Shown: positions 53,024 through 61,899 of the stretch, piece after piece
Layout: every line of letters begins with the position of its first letter
Numbering within the stretch: the stretch's first letter is position 1
Source of the DNA: an uncultured Bacteroidaceae bacterium
Lineage (GTDB): Bacteria; Bacteroidota; Bacteroidia; Bacteroidales; Bacteroidaceae
DNA length: 64,000 nucleotides
NCBI GenBank assembly: GCA_905235575.1
Contig: CAJOLZ010000002.1
Coordinates: 1-64,000 of the forward strand
Direction of reading: 5' to 3'
Position numbers and translations under genes: made by a program
Notes under the pieces: generated by a model
Database searches by the model: none
Told to the model about the DNA's origin: nothing
Seen by the model: only the letters and a program-made list of their open reading frames with translations

Positions 53024-53830
53024 ATGGACACGGAAAACAAGAGAGAAGAGCGGAGAAGTTCGTTCCAGGTGGAGTCGATTCTCGACCTTAATTCGAACAA
53101 TGTGTGGTCGCTGAACGAGTTTGAGATTGCTGAACTGTGGGAGGCTGAGAAGAAGGAAGGCGATTTCACACAGAGCGAGGAGAAACTGCTGAACACCATA
53201 CGCCTGGCATTCGAGGTTGTTCACTATGACGAGAGCGACAAGCGCGAGAAAGCTCGCTATGAGAACAGCTCGTGGGCTCACTTCAGCCACAACCACGCCG
53301 AGCGCGGTACGGTGGCCATACGCCGAAAGAACATCTGCCGCATCACCGACCTGAGTTACGAGAATGTGCGCCATATCACGGCCGCCACGCTTCTGGAACT
53401 CATCGACCGCAACTTCGGTGGCGGTTGGAACTCCATCTCACTCCAGATAAGGGATATCATTGAGAGCGGATTCGACATCAGCACTACGCAACTGCCTGCA
53501 AGCCGCATACATGCCCCCGGCGGTACGCTCGAGAAGAAGGTTGAGCAGGGCTATGAAGTGCTTGAGATACAGAAGGGTATGTGGGTGGAAGCCATATTTG
53601 CGAAGAAGAAGGATCCCGTGGAGAAGCTGCGCTTCGAATCGCCTTTCTACAAGATGGAAAGCGACGGAGACGGTCTTTCGGACGAGGACGCAGTGGATCT
53701 GCCCGACGACGTGGACGACGAGAACGACGAGGACGAGAACGACGAGGAGAGCTTCTTCAGCAACTATTCGGAGGAGGCTGCTGTGAAGGCGGAAGACGAG
53801 GAAGGTTTCCCCATAGAGGATGCCGACTGA
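53024..53830 (+). CDS. Conserved protein of unknown function with acidic tail
   Basis: 268 residues, no signal peptide or membrane span. Residues 1-210 are a mixed domain with a basic middle (HNHAERGTVAIRRKNICRI) and SARIHAPGG-like loop (SRIHAPGGTLEKKVEQGYEVL) near 160. Residues 215-268 are almost entirely Asp/Glu (DVDDENDEDENDEE). I do not recognise the family; it looks like a cytoplasmic protein of the Bacteroidales core. The next gene starts 11 bases before its stop, implying coupling with a sodium symporter. Confidence 0.7.
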   Translation: MDTENKREERRSSFQVESILDLNSNNVWSLNEFEIAELWEAEKKEGDFTQSEEKLLNTIRLAFEVVHYDESDKREKARYENSSWAHFSHNHAERGTVAIRRKNICRITDLSYENVRHITAATLLELIDRNFGGGWNSISLQIRDIIESGFDISTTQLPASRIHAPGGTLEKKVEQGYEVLEIQKGMWVEAIFAKKKDPVEKLRFESPFYKMESDGDGLSDEDAVDLPDDVDDENDEDENDEESFFSNYSEEAAVKAEDEEGFPIEDAD

Positions 53831-55283
53831 GAGTCTCTTGATATGTGTGGCAGCAGGGTATTTTGCCCTGCTGCTGTTGCTTTCGCGCTTCACCAGCCGC
53901 TGCAGCGACAATGATGCCTTTTTCCGCGGCAACCGCCGTTCGCCGTGGTGGGCTGTCTCGTTCGGCATGATTGGAGCCAGCATCAGCGGCGTGACGTTTG
54001 TCAGCGTGCCGGGCATGGTGGGCAATGTGCAGATGACCTATCTGCAGACGTGTATGGGATTTGTCCTCGGCTATGCTACCGTGGCCTTCGTCCTGCTGCC
54101 CGTCTATTATCGGCTGAACCTGACGAGCATCTACACCTATCTGGACCGTCGCTTCGGACTGCTGTCACGTCGCACCGGAGCCTCATTCTTCTTCCTGAGC
54201 AAGCTCATCGGTGCCAGCATCCGCCTCTATCTGGTGTGCATGATATTGCAGCGATTCGTACTTGACAGCTATGGAATCAGTTTCTCGCTGACGACGTTCA
54301 CCGTTCTGATACTCATCTGGTTGTATACTCGAAATTCGGGAATCAAAACCATCGTCTGGAGTGACTGCCTGCAGACGATGGTCCTGCTCGTTGCGCTGGT
54401 GCTTATCATTCGGCAAGTGTGTGGCCAGATGGAACTAAACCTGCACTCGGCCATCTCGGCCGTAGCCGAAAGTAGCATGAGCCGCATCTTTGTCTTCGAC
54501 GATGTCTCGAGCCGTCAGTATTTCTGGAAACAGTTTCTGAGTGGCATCTTCATAGTCATTGTGATGACGGGGCTCGACCAAGACATGATGCAAAAGAACC
54601 TCACGTGCCGCACCCTGCGTCAGAGCCAGCTGAACATGACTGTCAACGGTCTGTTCTATCTGCCCGTCAATCTGCTGTTTCTCAGTCTCGGTGTGCTGCT
54701 GCATCTCTTTTGTGCACAGCAGAGGATAGCAGTCCCAGCCGCAGGTGACGAGCTTCTGCCCAGTCTCTGTTCGGGAGGCATGCTGGGCAGTGCAGCCAGT
54801 GTGCTTTTCATTGTCGGCATTGTCGCAGCCGCGTTCAGCAGTGCCGATTCGGCCCTTACCAGCCTGACCACATGCTTCTGTGTGGACCTTGCACGCCGTC
54901 CCGACGACGAACGACTGCGCCGCATCGTACATCCCTGCATTGCGGTGTGCTTCTTCGTCTTCATCCTGCTGGTGAAAGCCGTCGGCAGTTCGAGCGTCAT
55001 CGATGCAGTCTATGTGGTTTGCAGCTATACTTACGGTCCCTTACTGGGTCTTTTCTCCTTTGGGCTCCTGACACGACGCATGCCCCGCCAGCAGTGGGTG
55101 CCGGTGGTATGTGTGGCAGCGCCCCTTGTGTGCCTGACGCTGGACTCTGTGGCGCGGCATCAGTGGGGCTACCGTTTCGGATACGAAATGCTGATGTTCA
55201 ACGGACTGCTGACGTTCCTCCTGCTATTGGCCTCTTCTGCGAAACTCGGCACAGACGATACTCGTAGCAATCGCCACGTTTAG
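53820..55283 (+). CDS. Sodium:solute symporter family protein
   Basis: 487 residues with about 13 hydrophobic helices. SSS-family landmarks: FRGNRRSPWWAVSFGMIGASISGVTFVSVPG near residues 35-65, YTYLDRRFG near 103 and VGIVAAAFSSADSALTSLTTCFCVD near 333-357, which holds the sodium-site Ser residues. Substrate not predictable. The start overlaps the previous gene by 11 bases. The last 60 bases overlap the 3' end of the convergent methyltransferase gene. Confidence 0.88.
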   Translation: MPTESLLICVAAGYFALLLLLSRFTSRCSDNDAFFRGNRRSPWWAVSFGMIGASISGVTFVSVPGMVGNVQMTYLQTCMGFVLGYATVAFVLLPVYYRLNLTSIYTYLDRRFGLLSRRTGASFFFLSKLIGASIRLYLVCMILQRFVLDSYGISFSLTTFTVLILIWLYTRNSGIKTIVWSDCLQTMVLLVALVLIIRQVCGQMELNLHSAISAVAESSMSRIFVFDDVSSRQYFWKQFLSGIFIVIVMTGLDQDMMQKNLTCRTLRQSQLNMTVNGLFYLPVNLLFLSLGVLLHLFCAQQRIAVPAAGDELLPSLCSGGMLGSAASVLFIVGIVAAAFSSADSALTSLTTCFCVDLARRPDDERLRRIVHPCIAVCFFVFILLVKAVGSSSVIDAVYVVCSYTYGPLLGLFSFGLLTRRMPRQQWVPVVCVAAPLVCLTLDSVARHQWGYRFGYEMLMFNGLLTFLLLLASSAKLGTDDTRSNRHV

Positions 55284-55979
55284 ACTCTCCGTGGTAACCC
55301 TTCCCCGGGGATAGTTGGGAATGTAGAGACGTGCCGTGACAGTCTCTTCCACCTCGGGTGAGATGCCTTTTCCTTCGTTACCCATCACGATAAATCCATG
55401 TTGTTGCAACGTCTGGTTGTATATGTCTTCTCCGTCGAGAAATGTTCCGTAAACAGGCACCTCGGCCCTGCGAAGAATCTGTGGCAGAGGTGTGTAATGG
55501 ACATTGACACGTGCCAATGCCCCCATGGTGGCCTGCACTGCTTTGGGGTTGTAGATGTCGGCACACGAACGTGAACAGACGATATGCTCGATGCCAAACC
55601 AATCGGCCAGTCGACAGATGGTTCCCATATTGCCCGGGTCTTGCACTCCGTCCAATGCGATGCAGAGATTCTGACGGGCAAAGTTGTCGTCCCACTGCGG
55701 ATTATCCATCTTGAAGAGCGCCACTACCATCTGTGGCGACTGCATGAGGCTGGCACGTCGCAGTTCGTCGGGCGTCAGCGTGTCGCAATCGGTCGTGGTG
55801 GGGAGACTTGCGCCGTTCGTCTCGAGCCACTCCGGCAGTGCCGCCACATAGACGGGCGAAGACTTTGCCATGAGTTCGCCCACCAGTTTGGGGCCTTCAG
55901 CAACAAAGAGTCCATGCTCCTGTCGGTATTTGCGCATCTCGAGCGAATGTATGAGTTTCAGTCTTGCCTTGCTAATCAT
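55224..55979 (-). CDS. TrmH/SpoU family RNA methyltransferase
   Basis: 251 residues. N-terminal substrate-binding part (FVAEGPKLVGELM near 25) and C-terminal SPOUT knot: LDGVQDPGNMGTICRLADWFG near 108-128, IVMGNEGKGISPEV near 195 and the last motif SLNVAIATSIVCAEFRRR near 232-249. It 2'-O-methylates rRNA or tRNA with SAM; the target is not deducible. The 3' end overlaps the symporter gene by 60 bases, and both reading frames look real. Divergent from tamL; its promoter box is at 56003-55996. Confidence 0.92.
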   Translation of the reverse strand: MISKARLKLIHSLEMRKYRQEHGLFVAEGPKLVGELMAKSSPVYVAALPEWLETNGASLPTTTDCDTLTPDELRRASLMQSPQMVVALFKMDNPQWDDNFARQNLCIALDGVQDPGNMGTICRLADWFGIEHIVCSRSCADIYNPKAVQATMGALARVNVHYTPLPQILRRAEVPVYGTFLDGEDIYNQTLQQHGFIVMGNEGKGISPEVEETVTARLYIPNYPRGRVTTESLNVAIATSIVCAEFRRRGQ

Positions 55980-55995
55980 ATCGTCCTTTTTTCTG

Positions 55996-56003
55996 CAAAG
56001 TTA
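55996..56003 (-). promoter_or_regulatory. -7 box of the RNA methyltransferase gene
   Basis: TAACTTTG on the minus strand, 16 bases before the start codon. It is 22 bases from the divergent tamL box, so the two promoters must overlap. Confidence 0.6.
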
Positions 56004-56025
56004 ATGAAATTCGGCGAAAAAGATA

Positions 56026-56033
56026 TACCTTTG
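56026..56033 (+). promoter_or_regulatory. -7 box of tamL
   Basis: TACCTTTG at 56026-56033 ends 4 bases before the GTG start at 56038. The transcript would start at or next to the start codon. Confidence 0.65.
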
Positions 56034-56037
56034 TAGT

Positions 56038-58299
56038 GTGAAATCCTTTTGTCGGAATATTACACCGTTATTTGTGACACTGCTCGTCGTCTCTATGCTT
56101 GCGGCTTGCAGCGTAAACCGCTTTTTGCCCGACGATGCCTATCTTCTCGACAAAGTCTCTATTCATGCCGATTCGGCCGCACTCCGTTCTGTTCCGCTCG
56201 ATGGTTATATACGTCAGCATCCGAACAGCAAGTGGTTCTCGCTCTTCAAGGTGCCTCTGGGCATTTATTGTCTGTCGGGAAGTGACAGCACAAAGCGTAT
56301 CAACCGTTTTGTGCGCCGACTGGGGGAACCGCCTGCCATATACGACGAGAGCTTGGCGCTGAAGACGCAGCGAAACATAGAATCGGCCGTGCAGAACTTG
56401 GGATATCTGGATGCAAACGTCGAGTTGCTCGAACGTCGGCACGGGCGCAAGGTGGGGTTGCTCTATCAGATTCATTCGCGTGACCGATACAAGGTGCGTC
56501 TCGTACAGACCGAGGTGCAGGACGAGGGTGTGGACTCGGTGATGAAAGAGGAACCATCGTTCCAAACGTCTCTCTATTCGGGGATGGATTTCGACCTGAA
56601 CCGTTTGGATGCCGAACGCAGCAGCCTGAATAATTTCCTGCTCAACCGAGGGTATTATCGTTTTCACAAAGACTTCATCCACTTCAGGGCAGACACCACA
56701 ATCGGTGGGCATCGGGTGGACTTGTTGATGCAAGTCTTGCCGTTCAAGACTGCCATTCAGACGCAGCCCAGCGCCCATCAGCAATACAGGATAGGGGAGA
56801 CTGAGTATCACTACGAGGGCGACGATGCCCGTCCGTTTGTCCGTTCCCGTGTGGTGAAGCGAGCATCGGAGTTCACCCCCGGACAGCTCTATCGCGAATC
56901 CGACGTGCAGGATACCTATGCCGGCTTGATGCGACTGGGTGCCGTTCAGAATGTGAACATACGTCTCAACGAAGACCCCAACGACTCGACGCTGCTGAAC
57001 CCACAGATAACACTGTTCCCCAGCAAACGCAATACCTTCAACATAGAGCCGCAGGGTACCAACTCGGCCGGAGACTTTGGTGCAGCGCTGTCCGTTTCCT
57101 ATCAGAACCGCAACATCTTCCGAGGTTCCGAACTCTTCACCATCAAGTTGCGAGGAGCTTTTGAAGCCATCAAAGGTTTGAGCGGATATATCGACCAGGA
57201 CTACATCGAATACGGTGCACAGGCCGACCTCGTCTTCCCCGACTTCCTTTTCCCGTTCCTCTCCGAACGAGTGCGGCATGCTGCGAGGGCCACGAGCGAG
57301 GTCGGACTTATGTTTGAACTGCAGGACCGACCAGAGTTCCATCGTCGAGTGCTGACTGCCGCCTGGCGCTACCGATGGGGCATTCCTTCGCGACGTCGCC
57401 AACATCGCATAGACCTGCTCGACATCGATTACGTCTCCATGCCGTGGATCAGTTCCACTTTCCGTCAACTCTATCTGGACAATCCCACCAGCAGGAATGC
57501 CATCCTGCGATATATCTACGAAGACCTCCTTATCATGAAATGGGGCTACAACTTCGTTTACAGTTCTCAGCCGCTTAATACCGCCTCGGCTGGTTACGGA
57601 ACGAATGCCTACACTTTGCGTGCCAGTGTGGAGACGGCTGGAAACTTCCTCTACGGTCTCTCCGAGATTTTCAATACCAACCAGAACAGCCAAGGCCAAT
57701 ACACATTTATCAATATTGCCTATGCGCAGTATGCCAAGTTTGACTTCGACTATTCCAAGAGTTTCCGTTTCGATCCCCGTAACTCGCTCGCCCTTCACTT
57801 TGCCCTCGGCATAGCCTATCCCTACGGAAACGGTCGCATCTTGCCCTACGAAAAGCGATACTTCAGCGGAGGTGCTAACAGTGTCCGAGGTTGGAGCGTG
57901 CGCCAACTGGGACCGGGTTCCTTTATGGGAAGCGACGGCCGCATTGATTTCATCAACCAGACGGGCGACATGAAACTCGACGCCAATCTGGAGTATCGAA
58001 CCCATCTCGTTTGGAAACTTCATGGAGCATTCTTCATCGATGCTGGCAACATCTGGACACTTCGCAAATACGAGGAACAACCGGGCGGACAGTTCCGTTT
58101 CGATTCCTTCTACAAGCAGATAGCCGTTGCCTACGGGCTCGGTCTGCGCCTCAATTTCGATTATTTCATCTTGCGTCTCGACGGCGGTATGAAGGCTATT
58201 CATCCAGCATACACCGACCATCGTCACCATTATCCCATTGCCTATCCGAATATGAATCGCGACTTCAGTCTTCATTTTGCGGTGGGCTTGCCGTTCTGA
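56038..58299 (+). CDS. tamL: TamL-like BamA-family outer membrane lipoprotein
   Basis: 753 residues, GTG start. A lipoprotein signal ends at the lipobox LAAC with Cys 24. POTRA-like domains occupy about 30-340 (YLDANVELLERRHGRKVGLLYQI; GRKV and QVLPFKTAIQTQPS regions) and a 16-strand Omp85 barrel the rest; RYFSGGANSVRGWSVRQLGPGSF near 607-629 is the conserved (V/I)RG(F/W) barrel loop. A lipidated TamA-like protein (TamL) is characteristic of Bacteroidetes and is thought to assist outer-membrane protein assembly with TamB; tamB is not adjacent here. A BamA copy should exist elsewhere. Confidence 0.85.
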   Translation: MKSFCRNITPLFVTLLVVSMLAACSVNRFLPDDAYLLDKVSIHADSAALRSVPLDGYIRQHPNSKWFSLFKVPLGIYCLSGSDSTKRINRFVRRLGEPPAIYDESLALKTQRNIESAVQNLGYLDANVELLERRHGRKVGLLYQIHSRDRYKVRLVQTEVQDEGVDSVMKEEPSFQTSLYSGMDFDLNRLDAERSSLNNFLLNRGYYRFHKDFIHFRADTTIGGHRVDLLMQVLPFKTAIQTQPSAHQQYRIGETEYHYEGDDARPFVRSRVVKRASEFTPGQLYRESDVQDTYAGLMRLGAVQNVNIRLNEDPNDSTLLNPQITLFPSKRNTFNIEPQGTNSAGDFGAALSVSYQNRNIFRGSELFTIKLRGAFEAIKGLSGYIDQDYIEYGAQADLVFPDFLFPFLSERVRHAARATSEVGLMFELQDRPEFHRRVLTAAWRYRWGIPSRRRQHRIDLLDIDYVSMPWISSTFRQLYLDNPTSRNAILRYIYEDLLIMKWGYNFVYSSQPLNTASAGYGTNAYTLRASVETAGNFLYGLSEIFNTNQNSQGQYTFINIAYAQYAKFDFDYSKSFRFDPRNSLALHFALGIAYPYGNGRILPYEKRYFSGGANSVRGWSVRQLGPGSFMGSDGRIDFINQTGDMKLDANLEYRTHLVWKLHGAFFIDAGNIWTLRKYEEQPGGQFRFDSFYKQIAVAYGLGLRLNFDYFILRLDGGMKAIHPAYTDHRHHYPIAYPNMNRDFSLHFAVGLPF

Positions 58300-58321
58300 T
58301 GCGCTCTTCCAAGGAATTCTC

Positions 58322-61300
58322 ATGCCAATTGAAGACATACTGAAACTATTCTGTCACCATCCTGCAGTCGTGCGATTGACACAGCTGCTCTCACACTCAG
58401 ACCCAAAGGAAATCAAAGTGGGAGGACTCCACGGCAGTGCACCCGCCCTTGCCTTCGCTGCACTTCGCCAGTCGTTCCGTCAGGACACCCCTCGCCCTAC
58501 GCTAATCGTTTTGAACGATGCCGACGAAGCCGGATACTTCTACCACGACCTCACACAACTCTTAGGCGACGACGACGTACACTTCCTGCCCAGCAGTTTC
58601 AAGCACAGCGAGAACACCTCGCAGACCGATGCGGCAAACCAGATGTTGCGAGCCGATTCGATAACGATGATAGCCCAGAGCACCACATCGCCCATCGTCG
58701 TCACACATCCTTTCGCCATGGCTGAAATGGTTACTACTCGGCAGCACCTCGACGAACGAACCATCACCCTTTCCCCCAACCAGCACATCGACCCGATGGA
58801 CATCCTCGAGCGTCTCATGGACCTTGGCTTCCGGCAGGTCGATTATGTTTACGAGCCAGGCGAAGTCGCACTTCGAGGCGGCATCATGGATGTCTTCTCT
58901 TTTGCCTCCGAATGGCCCTATCGTCTCGATTTCTTTGGCGACCAGCTCGAGAACATCCGCACCTTCGACGTCGAGACCCAGCTCAGCCGCGAACACAAGT
59001 CACAGGCCATCATCCTGCCCCAGCTCTCACCCGAGACAGCGCAGGCACAAACCCTGCTCGACTTCCTGCCCGCAGAAACACTCCTGATACTGCAGAACCC
59101 CACATTCCTCTGCGACGAAGTCACTCGTTATGCCACTTCCATTAGCGACAGCCCCCTGCCGTTTACCGATGGCGAAACCTTCCGTCGCCAGTTGCGGACC
59201 TTCCGTCGGATACACTTCATGCCGGGAAGCGAAGACCAAGCCGATGTTCTCTTCCGCACCCACGAGCAACCCCTCTTTCACAAAAACTTCGACATGGTCA
59301 TCGCCCGATTCTCCGAGGCGCGCAGCAGCGGTCACAAACTCTATCTCCTCTCCGACAATCCCAAGCAGGCCGAGCGTCTCGACAGCATCTTCGGAGACAG
59401 AGGCGCAGACCTCCCATTCACCCCCGTCAACCGCACCCTCCATGCCGGCTTCTCCGACGATGACCTCAAAGTAACCCTCTACACCGACCATCAGATATTC
59501 GACCGCTTCCACAAATACAACCTGCGAAGCGAGCGAATCCGTTCCGCCAAGGTTTCCCTCACACTGAAGGAACTCCAGCAGTTCGAGTTCGGAGACTACG
59601 TCGTACACATCGACCACGGCGTAGGACAGTTTGCAGGGCTCGTCACCATCCCCGTCGGTGACAGGACACAGGAAGTCATCAAGATAATATACAAGAACAA
59701 CGACACCGTCTTCGTCCCCATCCACGCCCTCCACAAAGTCTCCAAATACAAAGGACGCGAAGGAGTGCCGCCACGCATCAACTCTCTCGGCAGCGGTGCC
59801 TGGGAGCGGCTCAAGGAACGCACAAAGACCAAGATAAAAGACATCGCCCGCGACCTCATACGACTCTACAGCCAGCGAGCCAGCGAGCGAGGCTTTGCCT
59901 TCAGTCGCGACAGCTTCATGCAACAGGAACTCGAAGCCAGTTTCGCCTACGAAGACACCCCCGACCAGATGAAAGCCACCGCCGACGTCAAGGCCGACAT
60001 GGAACGGCCGCGACCCATGGACAGGCTTATATGCGGCGACGTCGGATTCGGCAAGACAGAGATAGCCATCCGCGCAGCCTTCAAAGCTTGTGCCGACGAC
60101 AAACAAGTCGCACTCCTCGTGCCCACCACCGTCCTCGCCTATCAGCACTACCGCACCTTCACACAACGCCTCCGCGGATTTCCCGTACGCATCGAATACC
60201 TCAGCAGAGCCCGAACCCCGGCTGAGACACGCGAAGTATTGAAAGAACTGCAGGACGGCACCGTCAACATCGTCATCGGCACACACAAACTCATCGGCAA
60301 GAGCGTCCGCTTCCATGACCTCGGACTCCTCATCATCGACGAAGAGCAGAAGTTCGGAGTCGCCACCAAGGAAAAGCTTCGCCAACTGCGCACAAACATC
60401 GACACACTCACACTCACCGCAACCCCCATACCGCGCACCCTCCAGTTCAGCCTCATGGGAGCACGCGATCTCAGCATCATACAGACACCGCCCCCCAACC
60501 GCAGACCCATTCAGACCACCCTCTGCCAGCCCAGCGCCCAGCTCATAGCACAAGCCATCAGCTACGAACTCAGCCGCGACGGGCAAGTCTTCTTCGTCGC
60601 ACCGCGCATCAGCCAGCTCGCCGACCTCGAACAGCTCATCCGCAAACACGTTCCGCAGGCCCGCGTTGCCGTCGGCCACGGGCAGATGAACCCCGAGACG
60701 CTCGAGGAAATCATGCTCGGCTTCGCCCATCACGACACCGACGTCCTCCTTTCCACCAGCATCATCGAGAACGGGCTCGACATACCCAACGCCAACACCA
60801 TCCTCGTCAGCGACGCCCATCAGTTCGGACTCTCCGACCTCCACCAGATGCGCGGACGCGTAGGCCGTTCCCATCGCAAAGCCTTCTGCTACCTCCTCGC
60901 CCCGCCCCTCAGCATGCTGCCCTCCGATGCGCGCCGACGACTGCAGGCCATCGAGAACTATTCCGACCTCGGCAGCGGAATACACATCGCCATGCAAGAC
61001 CTCGACATTCGCGGAGCAGGTAACCTCCTCGGAGCCGAACAGAGCGGATTCATTGCCGACCTCGGCTACGAGACATACAAGAAGATACTCGACGAGGCAG
61101 TCACCGAATTGCGCACCACTGAGTTCACCGACCTCTTTCCCGAGACCCCGGCCGCCGACACCACCTTCGTCCCTGATTGCATCGTCGAGACCGACCTTCA
61201 CCTCTCCCTGCCCGCCACCTATGTACCCACCGACAGCGAACGCATGCTCCTCTATCGCGAACTCGACGGACTCGACACCGACGACCAGCTCGAACGATTC

Positions 61301-61627
61301 ATCCGTCGGCTCCAAGACCGCTTCGGACCACTGCCGCCCGAGACCCTCGAACTCACAGGCGTACCCACCCTGCGGCGCTTAGGACGCAACTTCGGAACAG
61401 AACGCCTCCAGCTCAAGTCTGGGCGCATGCGGCTCATCTTTGTCACAGACCCCCAGAACCCCTTCTATCAGAGCCACGCCTTCGACCAGCTCATCGCCTT
61501 TGCAACCACCAATGCCCACCGTTGCAGACTCGAGGAACGTAACGGACACCGCAGCATGCTCGTAGAACAAGTCACCTCCGTCCGTCAGGCGCTCCAGCTC
61601 CTGCAACAAGTGGCGCAGATAAGCTGA
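58322..61627 (+). CDS. mfd: Transcription-repair coupling factor
   Basis: 1,101 residues. UvrB-homology region at the N-terminus (about 10-330), RNA-polymerase-interacting CarD-like domain (about 420-490; VVHIDHGVGQFAGLV), translocase domains with Walker A GDVGFGKTEIAIRAAF near 575, DEEQKFG (motif II) near 675, TATPIPRTLQFSLMGARDLS near 700 and VGRSHRKAFCYLL (motif VI) near 850, and the C-terminal TRCF domain. It removes RNA polymerase stalled at DNA damage and recruits UvrA. The start at 58322 (MPIEDILKLF) avoids overlap with tamL. The 3' half is C-rich in codon third positions. Confidence 0.95.
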   Translation: MPIEDILKLFCHHPAVVRLTQLLSHSDPKEIKVGGLHGSAPALAFAALRQSFRQDTPRPTLIVLNDADEAGYFYHDLTQLLGDDDVHFLPSSFKHSENTSQTDAANQMLRADSITMIAQSTTSPIVVTHPFAMAEMVTTRQHLDERTITLSPNQHIDPMDILERLMDLGFRQVDYVYEPGEVALRGGIMDVFSFASEWPYRLDFFGDQLENIRTFDVETQLSREHKSQAIILPQLSPETAQAQTLLDFLPAETLLILQNPTFLCDEVTRYATSISDSPLPFTDGETFRRQLRTFRRIHFMPGSEDQADVLFRTHEQPLFHKNFDMVIARFSEARSSGHKLYLLSDNPKQAERLDSIFGDRGADLPFTPVNRTLHAGFSDDDLKVTLYTDHQIFDRFHKYNLRSERIRSAKVSLTLKELQQFEFGDYVVHIDHGVGQFAGLVTIPVGDRTQEVIKIIYKNNDTVFVPIHALHKVSKYKGREGVPPRINSLGSGAWERLKERTKTKIKDIARDLIRLYSQRASERGFAFSRDSFMQQELEASFAYEDTPDQMKATADVKADMERPRPMDRLICGDVGFGKTEIAIRAAFKACADDKQVALLVPTTVLAYQHYRTFTQRLRGFPVRIEYLSRARTPAETREVLKELQDGTVNIVIGTHKLIGKSVRFHDLGLLIIDEEQKFGVATKEKLRQLRTNIDTLTLTATPIPRTLQFSLMGARDLSIIQTPPPNRRPIQTTLCQPSAQLIAQAISYELSRDGQVFFVAPRISQLADLEQLIRKHVPQARVAVGHGQMNPETLEEIMLGFAHHDTDVLLSTSIIENGLDIPNANTILVSDAHQFGLSDLHQMRGRVGRSHRKAFCYLLAPPLSMLPSDARRRLQAIENYSDLGSGIHIAMQDLDIRGAGNLLGAEQSGFIADLGYETYKKILDEAVTELRTTEFTDLFPETPAADTTFVPDCIVETDLHLSLPATYVPTDSERMLLYRELDGLDTDDQLERFIRRLQDRFGPLPPETLELTGVPTLRRLGRNFGTERLQLKSGRMRLIFVTDPQNPFYQSHAFDQLIAFATTNAHRCRLEERNGHRSMLVEQVTSVRQALQLLQQVAQIS

Positions 61628-61734
61628 GCGCAGCCCCACTGCGAAGCCGCTCGGCCTTGCCGCTCCTGCCCATGTCGGTGGGTGTTGAAGTACCCGCCCG
61701 TCGGCCGTTTTCACGAGCACCACGGAATTACGCT

Positions 61735-61798
61735 TGACGCACCACAGTGCGAAGGCTGTCGCAGCACGGTGCGTTGCCCGTCGCAGCACGCTACGTTT
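61735..61798. repeat. 22-base GC-rich interspersed repeat, site 12
   Basis: Three units (GACGCACCACAGTGCG, CGCAGCACGGTGCG, CGCAGCACGCTACG) ending in TTTTC. It lies in the 270-base gap between the convergent ends of mfd and the second trpB. Confidence 0.8.
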
Positions 61799-61840
61799 TC
61801 GGACGATTCTTCTTATGCTTGACTGTATGCCCGTATACGA

Positions 61841-61874
61841 CAAAGGGAGGCAACCACGTGGCTGTCTCCCTTTG
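61841..61874. terminator. Long palindrome between mfd and trpB2
   Basis: CAAAGGGAGGCAACCAC pairs with GTGGCTGTCTCCCTTTG over 17 positions with almost no loop. It lies 26 bases after the trpB2 stop; the T-run is poor on both strands, but position suggests a bidirectional terminator. Confidence 0.6.
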
Positions 61875-61899
61875 CTTCATATAGAGGTTTACGGTTGTG

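Noticed and set aside
59027..61315. Very long minus-strand open frame opposite mfd
   Set aside because: It mirrors the strong third-position C bias of mfd, has no recognisable motif, and mfd is complete and conserved.
3034..61798. CRISPR array from the repeated GC-rich units
   Set aside because: The spacers are about 8 bases and similar to each other, arrays have only two to four units, the unit itself is a short near-palindrome, and no cas gene is present.
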